DNA from: Streptomyces flaveolus
GTDB taxonomy: Bacteria; Actinomycetota; Actinomycetes; Streptomycetales; Streptomycetaceae
Direction: 5' to 3'
Length of the DNA stretch: 64,000 nt
NCBI RefSeq assembly: GCF_014648815.1
Contig: NZ_BMRV01000012.1
Span: forward strand, 221,687-285,686
Each line of letters starts with the position of its first letter. Positions within the stretch are counted from its first letter, which is position 1. This document shows positions 42,321 through 51,238 of this stretch, piece by piece. The notes under the pieces are model-generated. The model ran no database searches. It was not told the origin of the DNA and saw nothing but the letters and a program-made list of their open reading frames with translations. The translations under genes were made by a program, and so were the position numbers.

Positions 42321-44705
42321 ATGTCCGTCGACACGCAGCAGGCGCCCCCCGGGCTCCCGGACGAGGAGCTCGCCACCCTGGACGCCCACTGGCGCGCCGC
42401 GAACTACCTCTCCGTCGGCCAGATCTACCTGATGGCGAACCCGTTGCTGACCGAGCCGCTGCGCCCGGAACACGTCAAGCCGCGCCTCCTCGGGCACTGG
42501 GGCACCTCGCCGGGCCTCAACCTCGTCCACACCCATCTCAACCGGGTGATCAAGGCCCGCGACCTGGACGCGCTGTGCATCTGGGGGCCCGGCCACGGCG
42601 GACCCGCCGTCCTCGCCAACTCCTGGCTGGAGGGCTCGTACACCGAGACCTATCCGGACGTCACCCGGGACGCGGAGGGCATGGCCCGGCTCTTCAGGCA
42701 GTTCTCGTTCCCCGGCGGCGTGCCGAGCCACGTCGCCCCCGAGACCCCGGGCTCCATCCACGAGGGCGGCGAGCTCGGCTACTCGCTCTCGCACGCCTAC
42801 GGCGCCGCCTTCGACCACCCCGGCCTGGTGGTCGCCTGCGTGATCGGCGACGGCGAGGCCGAGACGGGCCCGCTGGCGACGTCCTGGCACTCCAACAAAT
42901 TCCTCGACCCGGTGAACGACGGCGCCGTCCTGCCGATCCTCCACCTCAACGGCTACAAGATCGCCAACCCGACGGTACTGGCCCGCCTCCCCGAGGCCGA
43001 ACTCGACGACCTCCTGCGCGGCTACGGCCATGATCCCGTCCACGTCACCGGCGACGACCCCGCCGCCGTCCACCGGGCGATGGCCCACGCCATGGACACC
43101 TGCCTCGACCGCATCGCCGCCATCCAGCGCGCCGCCCGCGAGAACGGCGGCGGCGACCGCCCCCGCTGGCCGATGATCGTCCTGCGCACCCCGAAGGGCT
43201 GGACCGGCCCCGCCGAGGTCGACGGCCTGCCCGTGGAGAACACCTGGCGCGCCCACCAGGTCCCGCTGGCCGCCGTGCGCACGAACCCGGAGCACCTGCA
43301 CCAGTTGGAGCAGTGGCTGCGCTCCTACCGGCCCGAGGAGCTGTTCGACGACGCCGGAGCCCCGCGCCCCGCCGTCCTGGCCGCCGTGCCCGACGGCCCG
43401 CGCAGGCTGGGCGCCACCCCCTTCGCCAACGGCGGCCTGCTGCTGCGCGACCTGCCCCTGCCACCCCTGGAGACGTACGCCGTCGCCGTCGACAAACCCG
43501 GCGCGAGCATGCACGAGCCGACCCGGGTCCTCGGCGACCTGCTGGCGGACGTCATGGCCGCCACCGCCGACCGCCGCGACTTCCGCCTCGTCGGCCCCGA
43601 CGAGACCGCATCCAACCGGCTCCAGGCCGTCTACACCGCCAGCGGAAAGGCCTGGCAGGAACGGACCCTGCCCGTCGACGAGGACCTCGACCGGCACGGC
43701 CGGGTGATGGAGATCCTGTCCGAACACACCTGCCAGGGCTGGCTGGAGGGCTACCTCCTCACCGGCCGGCACGGACTGTTCTCCTGCTACGAGGCCTTCG
43801 TCCACATCGTCGACTCGATGGTCAACCAGCACGTCAAATGGCTGCGCGTCACCCGCCGCCTGCCCTGGCGCGCCCCCATCGCCTCCCTCAACTACCTGCT
43901 CACCTCCCACGTGTGGCGCCAGGACCACAACGGCTTCTCCCACCAGGACCCCGGCTTCGTCGACCACATCCTCAACAAGAGCCCCGAGGCCGTACGGGTC
44001 TACCTGCCGCCGGACGCCAACACCCTGCTCTCCGTCGCCGACCACGCCCTGCGCAGCCGCGACTACGTCAATGTGATCGTCGCCGGCAAACAGCCCTGCT
44101 TCGACTGGCTGACCATGGAACAGGCCCGCGTCCACTGCGCCCGCGGAGCCGGCATCTGGGACTGGGCCGGCACCGAGGACGGCACCCGTGAACCCGACGT
44201 GGTGCTCGCCTGCGCGGGCGACGTGCCCACCCAGGAGGTGCTGGCCGCCGCCCAGCTCATCCGCCGCCACCTGCCCGACCTGGCGGTGCGCGTGGTCAAC
44301 GTCGTCGACATCGCCCGGCTGCTGCCGAGCGAGGAACACCCGCACGGGATGAGCGACTTCGAGTACGACGGCCTGTTCACCGCCGACAAGCCCGTCATCT
44401 TCGCGTACCACGGCTACCCCTGGCTCATCCACCGCCTCGCCTACCGCCGCTCGGGCCACGGGCACCTGCACGTGCGCGGCTACAAGGAGATCGGCACCAC
44501 CACCACGCCGTTCGACATGGTCCTCGGCAACGACATGGACCGCTACCGCCTGGTCATGGACGTCATCGACCGGGTGCCGGGCCTCGCCGTGCGCGCGGCG
44601 GCCGTGCGGCAGTGCATGGAGGACACCCGGCTGCGCCACCACGACTGGATCCGGGAACACGGCGTCGACCTGCCCGAGGTCGCCGACTGGTCCTGGGACG
44701 GCTGA
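42321..44705 (+). CDS. xfp: Xylulose-5-phosphate/fructose-6-phosphate phosphoketolase
   Basis: This 794-aa ThDP enzyme cleaves xylulose-5-P or fructose-6-P with phosphate, giving acetyl phosphate and glyceraldehyde-3-P or erythrose-4-P. Landmarks are GHWGTSPGLNLVHTHLNRVI, the ThDP motif GDGEAETGPLATSWHSNK, HLNGYKIANPT and the C-terminal domain with YPWLIHRLAYRRSGHGHLHVRGYKEIGTTTTPFDMVLGNDMDRY. Length matches the family (about 790-825). ATG 42321 follows GGAAAGGA. It is followed 33 nt later by the GH65 gene, so both are probably cotranscribed. Confidence 0.95.
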   Translation: MSVDTQQAPPGLPDEELATLDAHWRAANYLSVGQIYLMANPLLTEPLRPEHVKPRLLGHWGTSPGLNLVHTHLNRVIKARDLDALCIWGPGHGGPAVLANSWLEGSYTETYPDVTRDAEGMARLFRQFSFPGGVPSHVAPETPGSIHEGGELGYSLSHAYGAAFDHPGLVVACVIGDGEAETGPLATSWHSNKFLDPVNDGAVLPILHLNGYKIANPTVLARLPEAELDDLLRGYGHDPVHVTGDDPAAVHRAMAHAMDTCLDRIAAIQRAARENGGGDRPRWPMIVLRTPKGWTGPAEVDGLPVENTWRAHQVPLAAVRTNPEHLHQLEQWLRSYRPEELFDDAGAPRPAVLAAVPDGPRRLGATPFANGGLLLRDLPLPPLETYAVAVDKPGASMHEPTRVLGDLLADVMAATADRRDFRLVGPDETASNRLQAVYTASGKAWQERTLPVDEDLDRHGRVMEILSEHTCQGWLEGYLLTGRHGLFSCYEAFVHIVDSMVNQHVKWLRVTRRLPWRAPIASLNYLLTSHVWRQDHNGFSHQDPGFVDHILNKSPEAVRVYLPPDANTLLSVADHALRSRDYVNVIVAGKQPCFDWLTMEQARVHCARGAGIWDWAGTEDGTREPDVVLACAGDVPTQEVLAAAQLIRRHLPDLAVRVVNVVDIARLLPSEEHPHGMSDFEYDGLFTADKPVIFAYHGYPWLIHRLAYRRSGHGHLHVRGYKEIGTTTTPFDMVLGNDMDRYRLVMDVIDRVPGLAVRAAAVRQCMEDTRLRHHDWIREHGVDLPEVADWSWDG

Positions 44706-44738
44706 CCCGGCCCGCCTGCGCCCAGCGAAGGGAATCCC

Positions 44739-47114
44739 GTGACCGCGACCGCCTCCACCTGGGACTACGTCCACTACGAGCCCGCCGAGGAGCGGCTGCG
44801 GGAGTCCCTGTGCACGCTGGGCAACGGCTACTTCGCCACCCGCGGCGCCCTGCCCGAGTGCACCGCGGACGACGTGCACTACCCGGGCACCTACGTCGCC
44901 GGCTGCTACAACCGGCTCACCTCCACCATTGCCGGACGCGAGGTGGAGAACGAGGACATGGTCAACCTCCCCAACTGGCTCCCCCTGTCCTTCCGGGCCG
45001 CGGGAGGGGACTGGCTCACGCCGGACACCGCGCCCGTGCAGGACCACCGGCAGACCGTGCACCTGGACTCCGGGGTGCTGGAGCGCCGCACCCGCTTCGC
45101 GCTCGGGGAGGGACGCGCGCTGACCGTGCGCCAGCTGCGCCTGGTCCACATGGCCGACCCCCATCTCGCCGCGCTGCGCACGGAGTTCACGGTGGAGGGC
45201 GCCGCCACGGACCTCGACGTGGAGGCGGCTCTCGACGGCGACGTCGCCAACGCGGGCGTCCCGCGCTACCGGGACCTCGACGGCCGCCACCTGACCCACG
45301 TGCACACCGGGGGCGCCGACGACGGCACCGTGTGGCTGCGCTGCCGTACCCGGACCTCGGACATCCGGATCGGCATGGCCGCCCGGACCACGGCCGGCGC
45401 GCCGGTCACCCCGGGCCGGGGGCACCTGCGGGTCACCCAGCGCACCACCCTGCGCCTGGAGCCGGGCCGCACCGCCACCGTCGACAAGGTCGTCGCCCTG
45501 CACACCTCACGCGACCCCGCGATCAGCGACCCCGTGCAGGCCGCCGTGGACCGGGTGGCCGACGCCCCCGGCTTCGACGACCTGCTGGCCGGCCACCGCA
45601 CGGCCTGGGGCCAGCTGTGGCGCCGCGCCCAGCTCGAGGTCCCCGGCGAGGCGGGCGCCATCCTGCGCCTGCACCTCTTCCACGTACTGCAGACCCTCTC
45701 CCCGCACACCGCCGACCTCGACGTGGGCGTACCGGCCCGCGGGCTGCACGGGGAGGCCTACCGGGGACACGTCTTCTGGGACGAGCTGTTCGTCCTGCCC
45801 TACCTCAACCTGCACTTCCCCGAGGTCTCCCGGGCCCTGCTGCACTACCGTCACCGCCGCCTGGAACGGGCCCGCGCCGCGGCCCGAGCGATCGGCAGGC
45901 GGGGCGCCCTCTACCCGTGGCAGAGCGGCAGCGACGGCCGCGAGGAGACCCAGCAACTGCACCTCAACCCCCACTCGGGCCGCTGGCTGCCGGACCACTC
46001 GCACCTCCAGCACCATGTGGGCTCTGCGATCGCGTACAACGTGTGGCAGTACTGCGAGGCCACCGGCGACGCCGAGTTCCTGCACACCAAGGGTGCCGAG
46101 ACACTGCTGCAGATCGCGCGCTTCTGGGCGGACTCCGCCACCTGGGACGACCACCTGGGGCGGCACCGCATCCGAGGCGTCGTCGGCCCCGACGAATACC
46201 ACGACGCCTATCCCGGCGCCGTGGAACCGGGCCTCGACGACAACGCCTACACCAACGTCACCGCCTCCTGGGTGCTCGCCCGCACCCTGGAGGTGGTGCG
46301 TTCTCTGCCCGAACCCCGCCGACGTGAACTCGTGGAGCGCACCGGCCTGGACGGGAGCGAACTCGAACAGTGGGAGGACATCTCCCGCACCCTTCACGTG
46401 CCCTTCCACGACGGAGTCGTCAGCCAGTTCGAGGGATACGGCGACCTCGCCGAACTCGACTGGGCGGGCTACCGCGAGCGCTACGACGACATCCGGCGGC
46501 TGGACCGCATCCTGGAGGCCGAGGACGACAGCGTCAACAACTACCGGGCGTCCAAACAGGCCGACGTCCTGATGCTCGGCTACCTGTTCTCCCCGGCCGA
46601 ACTGAGCGGGTTCTTCGCCCGGCTGGGCTACGGCCTCGACGACGACACCTGGCGGCGCACCGTCGACCACTACCTGGCCCGCACCAGTCACGGCTCCACC
46701 CTCAGCGGACTCGTCCACGGCTGGATCCTGGCCAGGGCCCGCCGCGCCGAGGCGTGGACCTTCTGCCAGGAGGCGCTCAAGGGCGATGTCGCCGACCTGC
46801 AGGGCGGCACCACCGGCGAGGGCATCCACCTCGGCGCCATGGCGGGCACCCTCGACCTGGTCCAGCGCTGCCTGACCGGACTGGAGACCCGCGCCGGCGC
46901 ACTCTGGCTGGACCCGGTGCCCCTGCCGGAGCTGTCGTCGTACGGGTTCTCCATCCGCTACCAGGGGCACTGGGGCGTACGGTTCCGGCTGGAGCACGGC
47001 CGCCTGGAGATCGCCGTGCCGGCCTCCGACCTGCTGCCGATCGACGTCCGGCTGCCGGAGCGCGCCGTTCGGCTCCAGCCGGGCGACACCTGTCGGCTCG
47101 TACTCCCGGACTGA
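44739..47114 (+). CDS. GH65 disaccharide phosphorylase (trehalose/kojibiose/maltose type)
   Basis: GTG 44739 with GAAGGGA gives 791 aa. The GH65 (alpha/alpha)6 domain includes GHVFWDELFVLPYLNLHFPEVSRALLHYRHRRL. The general acid Glu486 is in VVGPDEYHD, and the phosphate-binding loop TSHGSTLSGLVHGW is intact. N-terminal beta-sandwich: LCTLGNGYFATRGALPE. The enzyme phosphorolyses an alpha-glucosyl disaccharide to beta-glucose-1-phosphate, but the exact sugar is unclear. Pairing with phosphoketolase suggests ATP-saving sugar use; a beta-phosphoglucomutase is not in the window. Confidence 0.92.
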   Translation: MTATASTWDYVHYEPAEERLRESLCTLGNGYFATRGALPECTADDVHYPGTYVAGCYNRLTSTIAGREVENEDMVNLPNWLPLSFRAAGGDWLTPDTAPVQDHRQTVHLDSGVLERRTRFALGEGRALTVRQLRLVHMADPHLAALRTEFTVEGAATDLDVEAALDGDVANAGVPRYRDLDGRHLTHVHTGGADDGTVWLRCRTRTSDIRIGMAARTTAGAPVTPGRGHLRVTQRTTLRLEPGRTATVDKVVALHTSRDPAISDPVQAAVDRVADAPGFDDLLAGHRTAWGQLWRRAQLEVPGEAGAILRLHLFHVLQTLSPHTADLDVGVPARGLHGEAYRGHVFWDELFVLPYLNLHFPEVSRALLHYRHRRLERARAAARAIGRRGALYPWQSGSDGREETQQLHLNPHSGRWLPDHSHLQHHVGSAIAYNVWQYCEATGDAEFLHTKGAETLLQIARFWADSATWDDHLGRHRIRGVVGPDEYHDAYPGAVEPGLDDNAYTNVTASWVLARTLEVVRSLPEPRRRELVERTGLDGSELEQWEDISRTLHVPFHDGVVSQFEGYGDLAELDWAGYRERYDDIRRLDRILEAEDDSVNNYRASKQADVLMLGYLFSPAELSGFFARLGYGLDDDTWRRTVDHYLARTSHGSTLSGLVHGWILARARRAEAWTFCQEALKGDVADLQGGTTGEGIHLGAMAGTLDLVQRCLTGLETRAGALWLDPVPLPELSSYGFSIRYQGHWGVRFRLEHGRLEIAVPASDLLPIDVRLPERAVRLQPGDTCRLVLPD

Positions 47115-47123
47115 TTCCTTCCG

Positions 47124-47579
47124 TCAGCCCGCCAGGGGGTAGGTCACCACGCGCGGGAACCCGTCCGGCCGGCCGTCGGTGTAGGTCAGCGTCATCCGGG
47201 TGTAGTGCTGCTCTCCCGGATCCTGTTCCCGTGCCTGCGGCTGGTCGAGCCGCACGGTCACGGGGTACGAGCGGAACGTGCCGGCCGCGCAGTAGGGCTT
47301 GCAGTCGTTGACCGCGTTGTACCCCCGCCCGACCGCCGCGGTCGCGTCCCAGCGCACCCAGTGCATCGAGGTCAGGCGGCTGTTGCCGTCCCCGCAGGCC
47401 AGCACGAACGCCGCCGGCCGTACCTCGCCCCGCATCGAGCAGTCGACCAGCACCGGGTCCTGGACCTGCTGCTTCACGGCCTGCTGCGCCTGCGGGGCGG
47501 CCGAAGCGGCGCCCAGGGGTACTGCGAGCGCGGCGGCGGCACAGAGCGTGACCGCTGCCCTCATCGGGTTCCTGCCCAT
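47124..47579 (-). CDS. Secreted small protein, four cysteines (151 aa), SSI-like in size
   Basis: ATG 47579 with GGGAGC upstream gives 151 aa beginning MGRNPMRAAVTLCAAAALAVPLGAASAA, a classic Sec signal ending near residue 28. The mature part contains four Cys (VDCSMRG, FVLACGDG, VNDCKPYC) and ends TYTDGRPDGFPRVVTYPLAG. The longer frame to 47672 looks like leader region. Size and signal resemble secreted Streptomyces inhibitors, but motif evidence is insufficient to name a family. Confidence 0.7.
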   Translation of the reverse strand: MGRNPMRAAVTLCAAAALAVPLGAASAAPQAQQAVKQQVQDPVLVDCSMRGEVRPAAFVLACGDGNSRLTSMHWVRWDATAAVGRGYNAVNDCKPYCAAGTFRSYPVTVRLDQPQAREQDPGEQHYTRMTLTYTDGRPDGFPRVVTYPLAG

Positions 47580-47699
47580 GTCTGCTCCCGGCCGTCTCGG
47601 GGTCGCTGTCTCCGCTTTTCCCCGTACCGACCGTACGACCGTGTCCACGAACGCACCACTCGTACGGAGCAACGCCCCGGGGCCGGGCCCGGGCGGCCG

Positions 47700-48263
47700 C
47701 TACGCGGGCGTGTCGAGCAGCCCGGCCACGAGGTGGCGCGCGTAGGCGGCGTCGAGCCGGCCGGGGCGGAACAGGATGCGGTACATGATGGGTGCGACGA
47801 CGCGGTCGACGACCGTCTCGGTGTCGGGCGCCGTCTCGCCGCGGTCGGCCGCGCGGGCGAGGACGACGTCGATCTGCTCGGCGGCGTAGGCGGAGCACTG
47901 GCCCGCGTTGGTGCCGTCCGGATCGCCCAGCAGGGCGTCGCGGATGTAGGCACGGCCCGGGGGAGAGGCCATCTCGTCGAGGAACTGCTCGGCCCAGGCC
48001 GTCAGGTCGGCACGCAGCCCGCCGTGGTCCCCGGGCGCGGTGTCCGGGCGCAGGCGCTCGACGGCCACGTCCGACAGCAGCTCGTGAAGGTCACCCCAGC
48101 GCCGGTAGACCGTCGACGGGGTGACTCCGGCGCGCGCGGCGATCATCGGCACCGTCAGGGCGTCGCGGCCCACTTCGGCGGTGAGTTCGCGCACGGCGGC
48201 GTGCACCGACTCCTGGACCCGGGCGCTGCGCCCGCCCGGGCGGGCCATCGGTCTGGGACTCAT
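47700..48263 (-). CDS. TetR-family regulator of the amidase operon
   Basis: ATG 48263 (GTG 48269 possible) gives 187 aa. The HTH is VQESVHAAVRELTAEVGRDALTVPMIAARAGVTPSTVYRRW. The gene follows the amidase by 28 nt on the same strand and is probably the last gene of the AtzG-like/amidase/TetR operon. A GCAA-CGTTC-TTGC element (48278-48290) in the gap shares the TTGCGTYAAG word with the large inverted repeat at the operon's promoter, consistent with autoregulation. Confidence 0.85.
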   Translation of the reverse strand: MSPRPMARPGGRSARVQESVHAAVRELTAEVGRDALTVPMIAARAGVTPSTVYRRWGDLHELLSDVAVERLRPDTAPGDHGGLRADLTAWAEQFLDEMASPPGRAYIRDALLGDPDGTNAGQCSAYAAEQIDVVLARAADRGETAPDTETVVDRVVAPIMYRILFRPGRLDAAYARHLVAGLLDTPA

Positions 48264-48277
48264 GCCCACACCTTAAA

Positions 48278-48290
48278 GCAACGTTCTTGC
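48278..48290. promoter_or_regulatory. Candidate internal TetR operator
   Basis: GCAA-CGTTC-TTGC lies between amidase stop and TetR start. With the adjoining GTCAAG it makes TTGCGTCAAG, nearly identical to TTGCGTTAAG in the 49841-49907 operator. Confidence 0.35.
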
Positions 48291-48291
48291 G

Positions 48292-49662
48292 TCAAGCATG
48301 GCTCCGTTCGTACGCGTGGCCGACCCGCAGCACGGTGGCCTCGTCGAGCGGGCGCCCGAGCAGCTGCATGCCGATCGGCAGCCCGTCCCGGTCGAGGCCC
48401 ACCGGGACGGTCAGCGCGGGGACGCCGGTGATGTTGGCCGGCGCGGAGAGCCGGACGTAGGCGTCGGAGACGCTCTCCACCGTGCCGTCGGGCCAGGTCA
48501 CGTGCTCCTGCCCGGCGGGTACGGCCGTGACCGGAACGGTCGGGGCGGCGACCACGTCGACCTGCCGGAGCAGCCCGGCCCACTCCTGCCGCATCAGGGT
48601 CCGTGCCCGCTGTGCCCGCAGGTGGTCCCCGGCCGGCATCAGCTCCCCCGCCTCCAGCAGGACGCGGACGTCGTCCTCGTACAGGTCGGGCGAGGAGCGC
48701 AGGGTCTGCTCGTGGTAGGCGGTGGCCTCGGGCACCATCAGGCCCCACTGCGTCGCCTGGACGTAGCGGGCCATCGGGATGTCCACGTCGACGAGCCGTG
48801 CGCCGAGGTCCGCCAGCCGCCGCACCGCCTGCCGGACCGCTGCCTCGACCTCCGGGTCGACACGGTCGAAGTAGTAGGTGCGCGGCACACCGACGCGCAG
48901 CCCGGTCAGGTCGGTCGCCCCGGTGCCGGGCCGGTGGTCCGCCACCGGAACGGGCAGGGAGGCGGGGTCGCGCGGGTCGTGACCGGCCAGGACGGCCAGG
49001 ACCAGTGCCGCGTCCTCCACGGTGCGCGTGAGCGGGCCCACGTGGTCCAGCGACCAGGACAGCGACGTCACCCCGTGCCGGGGCACCAGGCCGTACGTCG
49101 GCTTGAGACCGACGACGCCGTTGAGCGCGGCGGGCACCCGGATCGAACCGCCGGTGTCGGTGCCGAGGGCGAAGGTCGCCGCCCCCGCCGCGACGGCGAC
49201 GGCGGAGCCGCCGCTGGAACCGCCCGCGACCCGGCCCCGGTTCCGTGCGTTGCGCGTCTGCGGCGTGGTCAGTCCGTAGGCGAACTCGTGGGTGTGGGTC
49301 TTGCCGGCCAGGACCGCGCCCGCCGCCGCCAGGCGCGCGGCGACCGTGCTGTCCTGCCGGGCGCGGTGCCCGGCACGGACCCGGGAACTCGCCGTGGTCG
49401 CCGTACCGGCGACGTCGATCAGGTCCTTGAGGCCCATCGGAACGCCGTGCAGCGGACCGCGGAGGCGGCCGGCCGCCGCCTCCCTCTCCGCCTCGCGGGC
49501 CGACCGGCGCGCCCGGTCCGCCGTCAGCGTCACATAGGCGCCGAACAGCGGCTGCACCTCCCGGGCACGGTCCAGTACCGAGTCCACCAGCTCGACCGGG
49601 GAGAGCCGTCGGGTGCGGATCGCCTCCGCGGCGGCGGTGAGGGTCAGCTCATACGGCGGCAT
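48292..49662 (-). CDS. Amidase signature enzyme
   Basis: ATG 49662, preceded by GAGAGGAGG, gives 456 aa. The Ser-cisSer-Lys triad is present: Lys79 in GLKDLIDV, Ser149 in the GGSSGGSAV loop and Ser173 in GTDTGGSIRVPAAL. The family hydrolyses amides, ureido or allophanate-like bonds. The start overlaps the end of the AtzG-like gene (49649-49662). A GatC/AtzG-type partner suggests a two-subunit hydrolase like AtzE. The divergent metallo-beta-lactamase-fold hydrolase may act on the same compound. The substrate is unknown. Confidence 0.9.
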   Translation of the reverse strand: MPPYELTLTAAAEAIRTRRLSPVELVDSVLDRAREVQPLFGAYVTLTADRARRSAREAEREAAAGRLRGPLHGVPMGLKDLIDVAGTATTASSRVRAGHRARQDSTVAARLAAAGAVLAGKTHTHEFAYGLTTPQTRNARNRGRVAGGSSGGSAVAVAAGAATFALGTDTGGSIRVPAALNGVVGLKPTYGLVPRHGVTSLSWSLDHVGPLTRTVEDAALVLAVLAGHDPRDPASLPVPVADHRPGTGATDLTGLRVGVPRTYYFDRVDPEVEAAVRQAVRRLADLGARLVDVDIPMARYVQATQWGLMVPEATAYHEQTLRSSPDLYEDDVRVLLEAGELMPAGDHLRAQRARTLMRQEWAGLLRQVDVVAAPTVPVTAVPAGQEHVTWPDGTVESVSDAYVRLSAPANITGVPALTVPVGLDRDGLPIGMQLLGRPLDEATVLRVGHAYERSHA

Positions 49663-49825
49663 CCCGCGCCTCCTCTCCCGGACGGCCGCTCCCGTGGCCC
49701 GGGTGGAAGGCGGCGGCGGGCGGGGTGTCACCGAAGTCCAGCTCCCGCAGCACCGAGACCACGGTGCGGATGTGGTCCGCGGTGGCCGCCACCTCGGCTC
49801 GGCGTTCCTCTTCAGAGGTCGGCAT
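49649..49825 (-). CDS. AtzG-like (DUF4089-type) small amidase subunit, 58 aa
   Basis: ATG 49825, with GAGGAGAG about 8 nt upstream, encodes 58 aa beginning MPTSEEERRAEVAATADHIR and including VVSVLRELDFGDTPPAAAFHPG. It ends in TGA at 49649, overlapping the amidase start by 14 nt. The pattern of an N-terminal helix, hydrophobic helix and a Pro-rich AAxFHPG end resembles AtzG/DUF4089 and GatC subunits that wrap around amidases such as AtzE. The coupling to the amidase supports a complex. It is easily missed for its size. Confidence 0.65.
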   Translation of the reverse strand: MPTSEEERRAEVAATADHIRTVVSVLRELDFGDTPPAAAFHPGHGSGRPGEEARDAAV

Positions 49826-49840
49826 GGGTCTCTCCTCGAT

Positions 49841-49907
49841 AAAAGCTAACCGTTTGCGTTAAGGGACTCTAGGTTCTACGGTGGCTAAACGCAAACCCAT
49901 AGCTTTT
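49841..49907. promoter_or_regulatory. 20-bp inverted repeat in amidase/MBL divergent promoter
   Basis: AAAAGCTAACCGTTTGCGTT (49841-49860) is repeated inverted at 49888-49907, matching at 17 of 20 positions; only the central ACC/TGG differs. The arms are 27 nt apart and flank the likely promoters of both divergent genes. A TetR- or GntR-type dimer pair is the expected ligand, most simply the TetR encoded in the amidase operon. Confidence 0.65.
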
Positions 49908-49934
49908 AGCGTCCCAGGGAAAGACGGCACCGAC

Positions 49935-50825
49935 ATGAGCACCCCCTTCTGGACCGTGGGCGACACCACCGTCCACCGCATCGACGAGACCCTCCTGCCG
50001 CCCGCTACCGGACCCTGGCTGCTGCCCCGGGCCACTCCCGACGTGGTGACGCGCGAGGACTGGCTGTACCCCGATTTCGCGGACCGCGACGGGGTGCTGC
50101 GCCTGGGCAGCCACAGCTTCGCCCTGACCGCGGGAGGGCTGCGCGTCCTCGTCGACACCGGCATCGGCAACGGCAAGACGCGGGCGAACCCGGCCTGGCA
50201 CGACCTGCGCACCGACTACCTGGAGCGGTTGACCGCGGCGGGCTTCCCCCCGGACGAGGTGGACCTGGTGATCCTCACCCACCTGCACACCGACCATGTC
50301 GGCTGGAACACGAGGCCCGTCGACGGCGCCTGGGTCCCCACCTTCCCTCACGCCCGCTACGTCGTCTCCCGCGCCGAGCGCGACTTCTGGGCCGGGTACG
50401 CCATGGACGGGCCGAGGCGCCAGATGTTCCGCGACTCGGTCTGCCCGGTCGAGGACGCCGGACTGCTCGACGCCGTCCACGTCCCCGCCGACGGCGCCGG
50501 CATCGCGCCCGGCCTGCGCCTCCTGCCGACGCCGGGACACACCCCGGGCCACGTGGCCGTACAGGTGGGCGGGGCGGAGGCGGGCGCGCTGATCACCGGG
50601 GACTGCGTCCACCATCCCGTGCAGTTCGCCCACCCCGCGATGGGCAGTTGCGTCGACATCGACCCGGCGGGGGCCGAGTCGACCCGGCGTGCCCTGCTCG
50701 CCTCGCTGGCCGGCACGGACACGCTGGTCCTGGGCACCCACTTCCCGCCGCCCACCGCGGGCCGTGTCGTCCCCCACGGAGACGCGTACCGGCTGGCGCC
50801 CGTGCCGGGCCGGTTCGTGCGATAA
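49935..50825 (+). CDS. Metallo-beta-lactamase-fold hydrolase (AHL-lactonase-like)
   Basis: ATG 49935 gives 296 aa; the longer open frame runs into the operator. The metal site HLHTDH (116-121) is in VILTHLHTDHVGWN. Further ligands are in LPTPGHTPGHVAVQ and ITGDCVHHPVQ, with a closing His in LGTHFPPPTAGRVV. The protein resembles lactonase/quinone-like MBL hydrolases. Divergent pairing with an amidase suggests sequential hydrolysis of an amide/lactone, but the substrate is unknown. Confidence 0.88.
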   Translation: MSTPFWTVGDTTVHRIDETLLPPATGPWLLPRATPDVVTREDWLYPDFADRDGVLRLGSHSFALTAGGLRVLVDTGIGNGKTRANPAWHDLRTDYLERLTAAGFPPDEVDLVILTHLHTDHVGWNTRPVDGAWVPTFPHARYVVSRAERDFWAGYAMDGPRRQMFRDSVCPVEDAGLLDAVHVPADGAGIAPGLRLLPTPGHTPGHVAVQVGGAEAGALITGDCVHHPVQFAHPAMGSCVDIDPAGAESTRRALLASLAGTDTLVLGTHFPPPTAGRVVPHGDAYRLAPVPGRFVR

Positions 50826-50934
50826 GGCGCCGATTGCATCCACCGTGTGGTCGTCGCGGCGGTCCGCAACCGACGCCGCCGCCCGGGTGTCTCATGCCAT
50901 CGAGAACGGCGACCACCAAGTGGAGGACCGCGGT

Positions 50935-51219
50935 ATGCACACGATGACTGCCCCGACTGCCGCCGACCCGACGAGCTCGCGCACCCGCGAGACCGAGGGC
51001 GACTTCCTGCTCCAGCCGCCCAACCCCGCCGAACGCGTCCCCTGCCGCATCGACCCCGTCGACCTGCGCCGACTGGACCTGCTCGCCCTCCTGACCGCGG
51101 CGGGCATCGCGCCTTCCGCCGGGGACCGTGCGGCCATCGAACAGCTCAGCGAACTCCCCGGCAGCGTGCACATCGCACTGCACCGCTGGCTGGAACAGGC
51201 GTACGGGTTCTGCCGGTGA
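50935..51219 (+). CDS. Small hypothetical protein (94 aa)
   Basis: ATG 50935 with GGAGG 9 nt upstream gives 94 aa, beginning MHTMTAPTAADPTSSRTRET and containing RIDPVDLRRLDLLALLTAAGIAPSAGDRAAIEQLSELP, ending HRWLEQAYGFCR. It is helical and soluble, with a single Cys near the end. I do not recognise a family. It follows the MBL gene by 110 nt and converges on the F420-reductase-like gene. Confidence 0.6.
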   Translation: MHTMTAPTAADPTSSRTRETEGDFLLQPPNPAERVPCRIDPVDLRRLDLLALLTAAGIAPSAGDRAAIEQLSELPGSVHIALHRWLEQAYGFCR

Positions 51220-51238
51220 GCCGCGGACGGACTCCCTC

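Noticed and set aside
40743..45503. A 1,586-codon open frame on the minus strand
   Set aside because: It runs antisense through the phosphoketolase and most of the GH65 gene and only its last 212 codons (TetR) make sense. The rest is a GC-rich shadow with low-complexity Gly/Val/Asp content.
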